DNA of 64,000 nt from CALREJ01 sp035547395 (GTDB lineage: Bacteria > Patescibacteriota > Gracilibacteria > Peribacterales > Peribacteraceae): NCBI GenBank assembly GCA_035547395.1, contig DASZVA010000014.1:34621-98620 (forward strand), read 5' to 3'. The stretch's first letter is position 1. Every line of letters starts with the position of its first letter. A program made the position numbers and the translations under genes. Under the pieces are notes generated by a model, which saw only the letters and a program-made list of their open reading frames with translations, made no database searches and was not told where the DNA came from. Shown here piece by piece: positions 34,360 to 43,235 of the stretch.

Positions 34360-34428
34360 TGTGTCACCCTGAGCTCGACGAAGGGGGCACTGCAAATATG
34401 ATGGTTCGTCGGAGCTCACCATGACACA
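34360..34428. repeat. Interspersed TGTGTCA/TGACACA element, copy 4 (short form)
   Basis: 69 bp, nearly a continuous hairpin: TGTGTCA-CCC-TGAGCTC and GACGAA on the left pair with TTCGTC and GAGCTCA-CCA-TGACACA on the right. It starts 2 nt after the stop of the polyproline gene, so it may act as its terminator. Confidence 0.7.
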
Positions 34429-34476
34429 TTTGCAATAGATACTGACTTGAAGCCATTTTTGCTGTACGATCGCATC

Positions 34477-34818
34477 GTGGACTCACCTGTCGAAACACCC
34501 GCCGGCCTCTACAAAGACGACGATCTCGTGTACGTCGATCCCCTGAAAAGGATCGTCGTCGGGCGCGTCGAATTTTTGCAGAGCGGCAAACCAAAAGCGC
34601 TTCCGATGAAAACCGAGGAGGACGTGGAGGATGATGCGGGCGACGAAAAACCGGTCAAAGGCAAAAAGCGTCCGCGCCGCCAGCGCTACTATCCGTGGGG
34701 AACCTATCGCTCGATGAAACGGATCTACAAACTGGAAGGAAAAATTCCGAAAGTGGAATCGCAAAAAACACTCGACGAAGTGATCGAGAAAGCACTGCAG
34801 GAACCGTTCTGGGATTGA
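34477..34818 (+). CDS. Small hypothetical basic/acidic protein
   Basis: 113 residues from GTG 34477; TACGAT ends exactly 6 nt upstream, which decides against the in-frame TTG at 34447. The N-terminal half is mixed charge with a run of Glu/Asp (about 50-56) and then a Lys/Arg cluster (about 60-70). A Trp/Tyr-rich middle (RRQRYYPWGTYRSMKRIYKLEGK) and a helical end follow. No domain recognised. Confidence 0.65.
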   Translation: MDSPVETPAGLYKDDDLVYVDPLKRIVVGRVEFLQSGKPKALPMKTEEDVEDDAGDEKPVKGKKRPRRQRYYPWGTYRSMKRIYKLEGKIPKVESQKTLDEVIEKALQEPFWD

Positions 34819-34953
34819 TGAAATAAAAAGAAATAAAAAAAAATGGAGTTGGAATCCGCATGCCACGGGGGGTGAAGGGGAAGCTCTGCTTCATGCCGCT
34901 GCAAGCGGCATATGACGAAGCGATGCGGATGCATCGCGAGGAAATCACAGAGC

Positions 34954-34987
34954 GCCCGCCCGAACGTACCGCGTTCGGTACGGGCGG
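34954..34987. repeat. CCGAACG/CGTTCGG hairpin repeat
   Basis: Stem CCGAACG/CGTTCGG with loop TACCG, flanked by CCCGCC and GGGCGG. The same stem with loop TAC occurs at 25897-25927. The surrounding gene-free stretch, 34819-35075, also holds a GCCGCTGCAAGCGGC palindrome and the hairpin at 35025, and no credible gene. Confidence 0.6.
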
Positions 34988-35024
34988 GGGCGGTGAGGCT
35001 TTGGCGTGCGGCAGCGTTTTCTTC

Positions 35025-35056
35025 TCCATTTCTTTGTCGCTGCAGACAAAGAAATG
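35025..35056. terminator. Palindrome downstream of fbp
   Basis: CCATTTCTTTGTC and GACAAAGAAATGG form a perfect 13-bp stem with a six-base loop (GCTGCA), about 20 nt beyond the fbp stop. No T-run follows on the fbp strand; it may act in termination or mRNA 3'-end protection. Confidence 0.45.
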
Positions 35057-35075
35057 GAAAAAGATTCATCCGAGT

Positions 35076-36017
35076 TTACTCTTTCAAGATGGAACATGAC
35101 CTCTCGACTTCATTTTTCGAACCGATGATGAGCGGCGTGCGCTGATCGATGGTGTCGATTTTCTTGTCGAGGATATCGATATGCCCGTCACTCGCGATGC
35201 CGCCCGCCTGATCCATCAGGTAGGAAAACGGCCCGCATTCGAAGACAAGTCTGAGTTTTCCTTCCGGATATTTCTTGCCGCCGACGTTGGTGAAGACGCC
35301 CTGACCTTTGCTCAGGATGTGATGCACGTCGGACGCCATGCAGCCGGAATAACGCAGCGTGAGTTCTTCGTCGAGCCACAGCTGGAGCAGGTGTTTGTAA
35401 GCGACGTTGTCGGTGAGCGCACGCAGGTTGCCGGGGCTGTAATTCTTCGCCGTGTCGCCGACGCCGAGAAATTCCCGGAGCAATACGAACTCGCCGACGT
35501 CGTTGATGAGGAATTCATGCACGCCGTTACCGGTGGAATACACGAGCACCGTGCGCGGACCGTAGATCACGTAGAGCGCCGCCACCTGTTCGCGCGGCTT
35601 GCGGCCGATCAATTCTTTCCCTTCGTAGATGCCGAAGATCGAGCCGACCGCGAAGTTCACGTCGACGAGCGACGATCCGTCGAGCGGATCGAACACGACG
35701 GAGTAGGGCGCTTTGTCATGCAGCTGAATGATCTCCGACTGTTCCTCGGATATGTAGCTGGACACCAGGCGGCTCTCGCGCAGGTGCTGCTGAATGATGT
35801 CGTCGCTCAGCACGTCGAGCTTGACCTGTTCCTCTCCAAACTGATTTTTGGTCCCGGCCAGACCGGCCTGCGTCGTACGAATGGCGTGCTGAATGTATTT
35901 GGCGGCGCGTGCGATATCCAGAATCAAATGACGCAAATCATCCGGCGCCTTGCTGACATGATAGAGATGATAGTTCAGGGAAATGGTGTCCGGCACGACG
36001 TCTTCGATTTTCGGCAT
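35076..36017 (-). CDS. fbp: Fructose-1,6-bisphosphatase class I
   Basis: 313 residues from MPKIEDVVPDTISLNYHLY. The metal and phosphate site reads VVFDPLDGSSLVDVNFAVGSIFGIY, and the substrate-side YSGCMASDVHHIL and FECGPFSYLMDQAGG are present. Catalyses FBP to F6P in gluconeogenesis, or feeds the RuMP/pentose routes. It follows gap by 14 nt in one operon. The leader CCCCTCCTTTTC is pyrimidine-rich, without Shine-Dalgarno. Confidence 0.93.
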   Translation of the reverse strand: MPKIEDVVPDTISLNYHLYHVSKAPDDLRHLILDIARAAKYIQHAIRTTQAGLAGTKNQFGEEQVKLDVLSDDIIQQHLRESRLVSSYISEEQSEIIQLHDKAPYSVVFDPLDGSSLVDVNFAVGSIFGIYEGKELIGRKPREQVAALYVIYGPRTVLVYSTGNGVHEFLINDVGEFVLLREFLGVGDTAKNYSPGNLRALTDNVAYKHLLQLWLDEELTLRYSGCMASDVHHILSKGQGVFTNVGGKKYPEGKLRLVFECGPFSYLMDQAGGIASDGHIDILDKKIDTIDQRTPLIIGSKNEVERSCSILKE

Positions 36018-36031
36018 GAAAAGGAGGGGAA

Positions 36032-37054
36032 TCAGGAATGAAGGAGTTCGCCCATGCGCATTGTCATTTCCGTCACGCGCATCGCGTAGCCCCATTCGTT
36101 ATCGTACCAGCTGAGCACCTGCGCAGCACGTCCTCCGACCACCTTGGTCGAGGGAGCATCGACGATGGAGGAATGCGGATCGGTCTGAAAATCGATCGAT
36201 ACACACTGGTCTTCCGACAGCATGAGAATTTCCTTGAGGTCGGGTTTCTGCACGGCCTCCTGAAACATGCGATGGATTTCGTTCACGGTCGCGTCCTTTG
36301 TGAGCGTGAAGGCCATGTAGGCGCAGCTCACCGTCGGCACCGGCACGCGAAACGCCATGCCGTCGATTTTGCCTTTCAGATGCGGAAAAATCTTGGCGCA
36401 CGCCTTCACCGCGCCCGTCTTGGTCGGGATCATCGAGAGCGTCGCGGCCCTCGCCCTGCGCAGCTCGCCGCCTTCCTTGGATTTATTGTCGAGCAGGTTT
36501 TGCGACGCCGTGAAGGCATGCACGGAGCTCACGAGCAGATACTCGATCCCGAAAGCCTGGTCCATCAGCATGATCACCGGCGCGATGCAGTTGGTGGTGC
36601 AGGATGCGTTGGAGATAATGTCCATGTCCTTCGTAAGGTCCTGATCGTTGACCCCCTTCACGAACGTCGGCGTGTCGTCTTTCATCGGCGCGGTCACGAT
36701 CACGCGTCTGGCGCCGGCTGTCAGGTGGCCCTGCGCCTTTTCCCGCGTGTCAAAATTGCCGGTGGATTCCACGACGATATCAATATTGAGTTCCTTCCAG
36801 GGACACTTGGCGGGATCGCGCTGCTTCACCACTTTCACAATCTTGCCGTTCACCAAGAAATCCTCGCCTTCCACTTTGATGTCCGCATTCAGCCGGTGGT
36901 GCAGCGAATCATATTTGAGCAGATACGCGCGCATCTCCGCATCCGACGACGCATTCACCGCGACGACCTCGACCGAATCCGCAAACCGTTGAATGAATTG
37001 TCTGTGTACCAATCGTCCGATACGCCCGTATCCGTTGATAGCGACTCGTAACAT
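36032..37054 (-). CDS. gap: Glyceraldehyde-3-phosphate dehydrogenase
   Basis: 340 residues. NAD-binding INGYGRIGRLVHRQF at the N-terminus, catalytic Cys in SNASCTTNCIAP, the His region and the C-terminal SWYDNEWGYAMRVTEM. The residue after the second strand is Asn-Ala (VVAVNAS) rather than the Asp of strictly NAD-dependent enzymes, so NADP use is possible. TATCAT ends 6 nt before the ATG. Pairing with fbp suggests coordinated lower glycolysis/gluconeogenesis. Confidence 0.95.
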   Translation of the reverse strand: MLRVAINGYGRIGRLVHRQFIQRFADSVEVVAVNASSDAEMRAYLLKYDSLHHRLNADIKVEGEDFLVNGKIVKVVKQRDPAKCPWKELNIDIVVESTGNFDTREKAQGHLTAGARRVIVTAPMKDDTPTFVKGVNDQDLTKDMDIISNASCTTNCIAPVIMLMDQAFGIEYLLVSSVHAFTASQNLLDNKSKEGGELRRARAATLSMIPTKTGAVKACAKIFPHLKGKIDGMAFRVPVPTVSCAYMAFTLTKDATVNEIHRMFQEAVQKPDLKEILMLSEDQCVSIDFQTDPHSSIVDAPSTKVVGGRAAQVLSWYDNEWGYAMRVTEMTMRMGELLHS

Positions 37055-37100
37055 GGTTCAATGATACGGATGAACATGTGTAAATCAAGCCAATACTCCG

Positions 37101-38420
37101 TTATTGCGCCAATCCGATGATGATGCCGAGCAGCGCCGCAAAGGACCCGACGATCCAGAGGCGCATCGTCACTTTGCTCTCACCCCAGCCGAGCGCCTCG
37201 AAGTGATGATGAATGGGAGCAGCTTTGAAGATCTTTTTACCATTGCGGAATTTCTTGCTGAGGAGCTGCATGATCACCGACAGCGTCTCGACGACGAACA
37301 CAAATCCAATGAGAGGCAGAATGAGCGCCTGATCCGTCATCATCGCGATGACTGCGAGCGTCCCGCCGAGCGCAAGCGACCCCGTATCGCCCATGAAGAA
37401 GAGTGCGGGCGGCACGTTGTGCCAGAGGAACGCCGCGATGGCGCCGACGCACACGCCGCAGAACGCGGAGAGAAGATAGAGTCCGTGCAAATAGGCGAGG
37501 ATGCCGAATGCGCCAAAGGCGATCACGAGCAATCCGCCGGCAAGTCCGTCAAGTCCGTCGGTGATATTCACCGCGTTCGCCGTCCCGACGACGATGAACA
37601 TGAAGATCGGTATATACCAGAGTCCCAGGAACACGTCGCCGACGTAGGGAATGTGAATGCCGTTGATGCCGAGTTTATAATAGAACCACAGCGCCCCGAT
37701 AAAACTGAGGATGAGAAGCGACAGCAATTTCGGCATGACGCCGAGCCCGCCTTTGCGCTTCTGCCCCAGCAGCACTTTCTGCAACACGTTATCGAGTACA
37801 AGCCCGCTGATCGAGAAAAAGATCATGATGAGCAGAAACAGCGCGTACCAGATCACGACGCCGATAAGACCGGCATTCAGACTGACAGTTTCGCCATTCG
37901 GCGGCGTGCGCAGGTAATCGACGAGCAAATAGAGCGAGACGGGAACAATAATGACCGCACCCGCAAGAACGGTTTTTTTGAGGCGGGACATCGCGCGCTG
38001 CATGCGCTTTTCATCGGTGCTGACGATGTTGAGGTAATCGTCGACAGCGCCCAGAATGCCGAGCGTGAAGAGAACGAAGAGCGGCAGATACACCTGACCG
38101 CGTTGCAGAATGGAATTCGAGATCACTCCCAAAAACGCCAAAATGCGCGAACCGAACACCGTCAGAAAAATGCCACCCCAAATAAGGACCCCGCCCATGG
38201 TGGGCGTACCGAATTTACTCTGATGATACGTGCGGAAAATCTCCGCTTCTTTGCCGTCGACGGTTTCCACCCTGAGCTGCTTGCCGATCTGATTTTTACG
38301 CAGAAAAGAGACGTACCACGGCGTCAGCGCCAGCACGAGTGCAAACGCGAAGAGCGCGTAGCCAAGAATACCGAGGAGCGTCACGTCCGGATGGACGGAA
38401 GTCGCAACGAGCGGCTGCAT
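37101..38420 (-). CDS. mraY: Phospho-N-acetylmuramoyl-pentapeptide transferase, enlarged
   Basis: 439 residues, about 80 more than typical MraY. Catalytic motifs are intact: FGTPTMGGVLI, the GAVDDYLNI aspartates, NAVNITDGLDGLAGG, FMGDTGSLALGG and APIHHHFEALGW. The extra length lies between DDYLNI and NITDGLDG and appears to add two membrane helices (about residues 160-250). Transfers phospho-MurNAc-pentapeptide to undecaprenyl phosphate (lipid I). It lies 14 nt after dnaB rather than in a dcw cluster. Confidence 0.92.
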   Translation of the reverse strand: MQPLVATSVHPDVTLLGILGYALFAFALVLALTPWYVSFLRKNQIGKQLRVETVDGKEAEIFRTYHQSKFGTPTMGGVLIWGGIFLTVFGSRILAFLGVISNSILQRGQVYLPLFVLFTLGILGAVDDYLNIVSTDEKRMQRAMSRLKKTVLAGAVIIVPVSLYLLVDYLRTPPNGETVSLNAGLIGVVIWYALFLLIMIFFSISGLVLDNVLQKVLLGQKRKGGLGVMPKLLSLLILSFIGALWFYYKLGINGIHIPYVGDVFLGLWYIPIFMFIVVGTANAVNITDGLDGLAGGLLVIAFGAFGILAYLHGLYLLSAFCGVCVGAIAAFLWHNVPPALFFMGDTGSLALGGTLAVIAMMTDQALILPLIGFVFVVETLSVIMQLLSKKFRNGKKIFKAAPIHHHFEALGWGESKVTMRLWIVGSFAALLGIIIGLAQ

Positions 38421-38434
38421 AGATCCATCACAGA

Positions 38435-39796
38435 CTACGGGTTCCCGTGCACTTTGTCGATGTCATAAAACCGCATCTGCTCCTTCTTGAATAGTAGCTC
38501 CACTCTACCCGTGGGGCCATTTCGGTGCTTACGGATGAAGATATCGGTGATACCCTGGCGGTCGGAATCCTCGTTGTAGTAATCATCCCGGTACATCATG
38601 AGCACCACGTCGGCGTCCTGTTCGATGGATCCTGATTCGCGAAGATCGGACAACTGCGGACTCTTGTCGGGACGCGCTTCCACCGCGCGACTGAGCTGTG
38701 AGAGCGCGATGATCGGCACTCTGAGTTCGCGCGCGATCTGTTTGATGGAACGCGAGATCTCCGAAATTTCCTGCACGCGGTTGCCGGCGTAGCTCGCGTT
38801 GTTCGTGCTCATCAGCTGCAGGTAATCGATCACGAGCAGATCGAGTCCGTGTTCCATCTGCAGCCTGCGCGCCTTCGTGCGGAATTCCGTCATGCTCGAT
38901 GCGGATGTGTCGTCGATGAAAATATTCGCCTTGCTGAGTTCATCCATGATCGGCCCCATATTCTGAAAATCGCTGTCGTCGAGCTTGCCGCGCTGCAGCT
39001 TCCAGGAATCGACGCCGAGCATCGACGCGAACAAACGATCGACCAATTGCTCCTTGCTCATTTCAAGCGAGAAGATGCCGACGGTCTTGTGGCCTTTAAT
39101 CGCCGCGTTCACCGCAATGTTCATCGCCAAGCTGGTCTTACCCATGCTGGGGCGGGCGGCAAGGATGACCAGATCGCTCGGCTGCAAGCCCGACAGCTTG
39201 TTGTCGAGCGCCTGGAATCCGGTGGGAACGCCTTTGGCGGTGTCTTCGCCGGATGCATGGATCTCCGCGAATTTCTCGTAGCGTTCATCCAGAACATCGC
39301 GAATGTGCACGAATTTTTCTTTCAGGAAGGTATTGGTGATGTTAAACACCGTCTTCTCCACTTCATCGAGCAGTTCCGGCACGGGCTTGTCGAGTTCGTA
39401 TCCGAGTCCGACGATTTTACGACCGGCATCGATGATGTTTCGGTGCAGCGCCTTCGCTTTCACCAATTGTCCGTACTGATACACGTGCGACGATGTCGGG
39501 ACGGATGACGCGAGCTCCGCGAGGAATGCCGTGCCGCCGATCTGCTGAATCGTCTTGCTGTCGGCCAGTCTGCCGGAGACGGTGATGAAATCGATCGGCT
39601 CGTGTGCGGCATAGAGTTCGAAAATCGCCTGAAAGATTTCACGATACGTAGGATCATAAAAATCCTCCGGCTTCAGAAAATCCGACACCTTGATGATCGC
39701 TTCCGGATCAAGGAGCAGCGCTCCAAGAACTGTCCGTTCCGCCTCGGGCGAATGCGGAGGGGTATCGAACATCGTCGTTGCGGCAGCTTGCGCCAT
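38435..39796 (-). CDS. dnaB: Replicative DNA helicase DnaB
   Basis: 453 residues from MAQAAATTMFDTPPHSPEAE. The N-terminal DnaB domain (ERTVLGALLLDPEAI) and the RecA-like motor with GVPTGFQALD, Walker A AARPSMGKTSLA, LLVIDYLQLM and SQLSRAVEARPDKSPQLSDLRESGSIEQDAD are all present. Unwinds DNA at the fork; probable partner is the DciA-like protein at 27.1 kb. A promoter TTGTGA-16-TACAAT (39843-39870) lies upstream, giving a leader of about 40 nt that ends CTTCTCACTTCCGT. The frame is open further upstream but is not DnaB-like. Confidence 0.95.
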   Translation of the reverse strand: MAQAAATTMFDTPPHSPEAERTVLGALLLDPEAIIKVSDFLKPEDFYDPTYREIFQAIFELYAAHEPIDFITVSGRLADSKTIQQIGGTAFLAELASSVPTSSHVYQYGQLVKAKALHRNIIDAGRKIVGLGYELDKPVPELLDEVEKTVFNITNTFLKEKFVHIRDVLDERYEKFAEIHASGEDTAKGVPTGFQALDNKLSGLQPSDLVILAARPSMGKTSLAMNIAVNAAIKGHKTVGIFSLEMSKEQLVDRLFASMLGVDSWKLQRGKLDDSDFQNMGPIMDELSKANIFIDDTSASSMTEFRTKARRLQMEHGLDLLVIDYLQLMSTNNASYAGNRVQEISEISRSIKQIARELRVPIIALSQLSRAVEARPDKSPQLSDLRESGSIEQDADVVLMMYRDDYYNEDSDRQGITDIFIRKHRNGPTGRVELLFKKEQMRFYDIDKVHGNP

Positions 39797-39842
39797 ACGG
39801 AAGTGAGAAGTGCGCGCCGACCAATGCAGCACGCGGACGATC

Positions 39843-39870
39843 ATTGTATGAAGAAAGCGTTTCCTCACAA
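39843..39870 (-). promoter_or_regulatory. dnaB-mraY promoter
   Basis: Minus strand TTGTGA, 16-nt spacer, TACAAT. The start would be about 40 nt upstream of the dnaB ATG, so unlike many neighbours this mRNA has a leader. Confidence 0.6.
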
Positions 39871-39950
39871 AGAAATTGGTTTGCCATCTGCGCCCACCAT
39901 GCTGCAGTCACCGCACCTGTGGAACAAATGTGGAAAAGATGGGGACTGTT

Positions 39951-40583
39951 TTATGAATCTTGTAAATAGCACAGAACAGTATGTGCCCTTGCGGAAAAAT
40001 CGCCATCCATCTCTATCACAACCAAATTGTTTCGTTTTGCTTCCTGACAGAAAAATTCACCATACTTCTGCAAGCTTAAGCCAATAAGTGGATAGATGGA
40101 TTCATCATGTGTCTTCTGGACGAACCAGTTATTGTTCGTGGTATGTGCCCTTGCCCCGCCCACGATGTCATCGATGTTTTTCTTCACCAGAAAGACCGAC
40201 TTGATATGCGACGGATACTTTTGCAGAAGACGCATGATCAATGCGGGGTGCAGATGATGCCCTTCGATAATGACAGATTGATCATTCCTGACCGCGATAT
40301 CCGCTATCTTTTCGACATTTTTCCAAACGGACTGTGCCTGCACCTTGTATGCATCGACAATTTCTTCAGAAGTGAACATCGTATACATCTCATCATTCGT
40401 CGGAGCACAGTCGCGCATGGCGTTCTTCGGAAATATCTCTGCGTGTTTCGATGGATCCGTCTGTGAATGCACCAGAATCTCCAAGGCATCGGTCGATACC
40501 AGCGATATGCCGGCCTTGTTCCGTAGCATATCTGCGATCTTGCTTTTGCCAGTGCGCGGCACACCACCAATCAGATACATCAT
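39951..40583 (-). CDS. P-loop kinase-like protein
   Basis: 210 residues. Walker A GGVPRTGKSK at the N-terminus, a LID-like middle, and an IIEGHHLHPALIMRLL segment. The overall pattern resembles 2-phosphoglycerate kinase-like or zeta-toxin-like small-molecule kinases (STDALEILVHS after the P-loop). Substrate unknown. It is AT-richer than neighbouring core genes. TATATT ends 8 nt before the ATG. Confidence 0.75.
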   Translation of the reverse strand: MMYLIGGVPRTGKSKIADMLRNKAGISLVSTDALEILVHSQTDPSKHAEIFPKNAMRDCAPTNDEMYTMFTSEEIVDAYKVQAQSVWKNVEKIADIAVRNDQSVIIEGHHLHPALIMRLLQKYPSHIKSVFLVKKNIDDIVGGARAHTTNNNWFVQKTHDESIYPLIGLSLQKYGEFFCQEAKRNNLVVIEMDGDFSARAHTVLCYLQDS

Positions 40584-40608
40584 GCGATTTCAATATAGCG
40601 AAATTTAC

Positions 40609-40893
40609 TCACGATTGTGGGCGGCTTTTATGCACCGTATATCCATTCCTGCTCAGATCAATGAGTATCGCAATGACCAACACTGCAATCCGCCACGCGT
40701 CCCATTCACCGTGATACCAATGCATGACTGCGCTGTACCACAGCATCGTCGTCGGCAGGAAGATGAACCCGAGAATGGGCCAGAGTCGCGTTTCGAAAAC
40801 TCCGTTGAACCAATCTGTGAATATCCACAGAATAATCGCGAGCAGACGCGGAAAGATGAGACTCACGAGAATGGAAAGCAAAGTGAGAATCAT
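40609..40893 (-). CDS. Small three-helix membrane protein
   Basis: 94 residues with three hydrophobic segments (about 2-26, 37-58, 66-82) and a short basic tail. Aromatic-rich (TDWFNGVFETRLW, WYSAVMHWYHGEW). No family recognised. TACTCT lies 11 nt upstream of the ATG with a pyrimidine-rich spacer (TTCTCTCCTG). Confidence 0.65.
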   Translation of the reverse strand: MILTLLSILVSLIFPRLLAIILWIFTDWFNGVFETRLWPILGFIFLPTTMLWYSAVMHWYHGEWDAWRIAVLVIAILIDLSRNGYTVHKSRPQS

Positions 40894-40925
40894 GATTCAG
40901 GAGAGAAAGAGTATCTCCGATGATA

Positions 40926-41438
40926 CTACAATCCCTTCTCCCTCGCATACTTGAGCAGCAGGAATCCACTCGGCGTATGCACTCGCGGAGAGTTGAGTAC
41001 TTTCTCGATCGCTTCTTGAACTGTCATAGATTCCACTCTGATCAATTCATCCGGATCCTGCGGGAGAGGGGAATGGCTCAAATCCCTCGCAAGAAAGAGA
41101 TGATTGGTGATCGTAATCGTATCTGACAGATTCACGCGCCCGTATGGCGTCATGATGGCCGCTTGATAGCCGGTCTCTTCGCGCAGTTCCCGCTGCGCTG
41201 CCGTGAGGATATCCGATTCTTTATCCGCCTTCCCGCTCGGTACCATCCAGATATATTCCTGATAAAATGGGCGGAATTCATGAATGAGCAGAACTTTATC
41301 CTCGGAAACAAAGGGAAGAATGTGCACAGAATCACATCGATGCACACGAACGGACTTTTTCTCCCTACCGTCCGGGAGCGGTGCCGTATCCAATGTGACG
41401 CGCCAGTCGAATTGGTTGAAGAGTTCTTCGGAGGACAT
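40926..41438 (-). CDS. Nudix hydrolase, ADP-ribose pyrophosphatase-like
   Basis: 170 residues from MSSEELFNQFDWRVTL; TACCAT ends 8 nt before this ATG, and the longer frame overlaps the NYN gene. The Nudix box reads GKADKESDILTAAQRELREETGY: the catalytic REL-REE-TG is intact, but the first conserved Glu position is Ser. ADP-ribose or NADH pyrophosphatases share the surrounding DSVHILPF and EFRPFYQEYIW-VPSGK. Probably housecleaning of nucleotide sugars or ADP-ribose. Confidence 0.85.
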   Translation of the reverse strand: MSSEELFNQFDWRVTLDTAPLPDGREKKSVRVHRCDSVHILPFVSEDKVLLIHEFRPFYQEYIWMVPSGKADKESDILTAAQRELREETGYQAAIMTPYGRVNLSDTITITNHLFLARDLSHSPLPQDPDELIRVESMTVQEAIEKVLNSPRVHTPSGFLLLKYAREKGL

Positions 41439-41457
41439 GAGATGGAATGGTACTCTC

Positions 41458-42093
41458 TTACTTTTTTGGAATGAAAGGCAAAACATCTTCCGATCGCAGA
41501 AGAATGGACCTGTTGCATGCTTTCTTTAAACCGAATGACGGACCATGCGACGAACTACCCACATACACAACTTCCGCTCCCAATCTTCTGCATTCATCAA
41601 CAGCAGGCACAAGATCTGTGTCAGAACTTACAAGATACAAAGTATCGCACTTCTTTTCGATGACACATCGCATCATTTCGACGGCAATTAAAATATCAAC
41701 ACCCTTCTCGTGAAAAGAACCGTCTGGATAGGAAATAAGATGCCCGAGACCGATCTTTACTTTCTGTTTTTGAAGGAACCGCAAAAGTTTTTGCTGATTG
41801 GAGTACAGCAATTCGCTCTTTTCATCGCCCTGAATCCGTCTTATTCGTCCAATATAATATCTGATCTCACTGACCGTCTCGTCTTTTGCCAGTCCTTTTG
41901 CAAAATTTTTGACATCATACTCTATGGGAGGAGGTGTCCCGAGCAGAGCTTTTAATTTGTGATACCAATTACTTCCATCAATAAATACGATGATTTTTTT
42001 CTTCCGCGAACTCGTATCAAAAAACTGCCGTCGCGCCGTTTCCGGCGGGAGGGCAGTGGGTTTAGTACGTCTATTGTATGATCTCTTTTTCAT
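41458..42093 (-). CDS. NYN-domain (LabA/DUF88-like) ribonuclease
   Basis: 211 residues. Basic N-terminal 33 residues, then the PIN-like NYN domain: IIVFIDGSNWYHKLK (first Asp and Asn), EKGVDILIAVEMM (central Asp) and DTLYLVSSDTDLVPAVDECRRLGAEVVYVGS (final Asp pair). All expected acidic residues are present, so RNase activity is plausible. TATCCT ends 7 nt before the ATG. Confidence 0.85.
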   Translation of the reverse strand: MKKRSYNRRTKPTALPPETARRQFFDTSSRKKKIIVFIDGSNWYHKLKALLGTPPPIEYDVKNFAKGLAKDETVSEIRYYIGRIRRIQGDEKSELLYSNQQKLLRFLQKQKVKIGLGHLISYPDGSFHEKGVDILIAVEMMRCVIEKKCDTLYLVSSDTDLVPAVDECRRLGAEVVYVGSSSHGPSFGLKKACNRSILLRSEDVLPFIPKK

Positions 42094-42134
42094 GGAATCA
42101 AGGATAAAATACCGACTTTTTCGCTATCTACAGA

Positions 42135-43235
42135 CTACTCCTTCTCCGCCAGCGCGCGGATTTCCTTATCGAGTTCTGCGGTGACCTTGGGATTTTGCAC
42201 GAGATATTGTCGCGCCAGCTCCCGGCCCTGGCCGAGCGTCTCATCGCCGCGGCGGAAGTAGGCTCCCGCCTTCTCAACGACCCCGTAGCGCACGCCGAGA
42301 TCCAGAATATCGCCCTCTTTGCTGATGCCGCGAGCGTAGAGGATATCGAATTCCGCCTGTCGGAAGGGGGGAGCGACTTTGTTTTTCACGACCTTCACGC
42401 GCGTGCGGTTGCCGACGATCTCCTGCGTCTCGCCGCCGTTACCCGTGACTTTTTCCGTGATCTTGTCGATCCGGCGCACATCGAGACGCAGCGATGAGTA
42501 GAACTTGAGCGCGTTGCCGCCGGTTGTCGTCTCGGGGTTGCCGAACATGACGCCGATCTTCATGCGGATCTGGTTGATGAAGATGACCGAGCAGTTGGTT
42601 TTGCTCACGATACCCGTGAGTTTACGCAGCGCCTGGCTCATGAGGCGCGCCTGGAGTCCCATGTGGCTGTCACCCATGCTGCCTTCGATTTCAGCCCTCG
42701 GTGTGAGCGCCGCGACCGAGTCGATGACGATGAGATCAATACCTCCGGAACGGACAAGCGTCTCGGTAATGGCGAGCGCCTGCTCTCCGTCATCCGGCTG
42801 CGAGACGAGAAGCGCATCGACGTCGACGCCGATCTTCTTGGCATACGTGAGATCCAGCGCATGCTCGGCATCGATGAACGCCGCGCGGCCGCCTTTCTTC
42901 TGGATCTCGGCAATGGCGTGCAGCGTGAGCGTCGTCTTGCCGGAGGACTCCGGCCCGTAGATCTCGATGATACGGCCGAGCGGTATGCCGCCGCCGAGTG
43001 CGAGATCGAGTGAGAGCGAGCCCGATGAAAAGCGGGGGATCTGCGACACACTCTGCTCGCTCATCTGCATGATCGAGCCGTCACCGTATTCTTTTTTAAT
43101 CTGCGCGAGCGCGTTCTGAATGGCTGCGGCTTTGGCCGCATCGGGTGAGAGCGCTCCTTTTTTGGCGGGAGTCTGCTGCGTGGTCTTTGCTTTCGAGGTA
43201 TCCATAGTGGAGGAGTGGGTAATGTTCTTCGTCAT
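42135..43235 (-). CDS. recA: Recombinase RecA
   Basis: 366 residues from ATG 43235 (ATG at 43205 is possible). Walker A GPESSGKTTLTLHAIAE, AFIDAEHALD, LLVSQPDDGEQALAI, VIDSVAALTPRAEIEG and loop L2 NQIRMKIGVMFGNPETTTGG are all present. RecA drives homologous recombination and repair. The preferred start follows the pyrimidine tract CCTCCTCTTCTTCCGCTCC. I could not identify a convincing LexA box upstream. Confidence 0.97.
   Translation of the reverse strand: MTKNITHSSTMDTSKAKTTQQTPAKKGALSPDAAKAAAIQNALAQIKKEYGDGSIMQMSEQSVSQIPRFSSGSLSLDLALGGGIPLGRIIEIYGPESSGKTTLTLHAIAEIQKKGGRAAFIDAEHALDLTYAKKIGVDVDALLVSQPDDGEQALAITETLVRSGGIDLIVIDSVAALTPRAEIEGSMGDSHMGLQARLMSQALRKLTGIVSKTNCSVIFINQIRMKIGVMFGNPETTTGGNALKFYSSLRLDVRRIDKITEKVTGNGGETQEIVGNRTRVKVVKNKVAPPFRQAEFDILYARGISKEGDILDLGVRYGVVEKAGAYFRRGDETLGQGRELARQYLVQNPKVTAELDKEIRALAEKE

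Noticed and set aside
37104..38468. 454-codon plus-strand frame opposite mraY
   Set aside because: Composition dominated by Arg, Asp, Glu and His; mraY on the other strand has all catalytic motifs.
39900..39945. TGTGGAACA/TGTGGAAAA words near dnaB as DnaA boxes
   Set aside because: Only two weak matches to TTATCCACA, no AT-rich unwinding region, no dnaA or dnaN nearby; not an origin.
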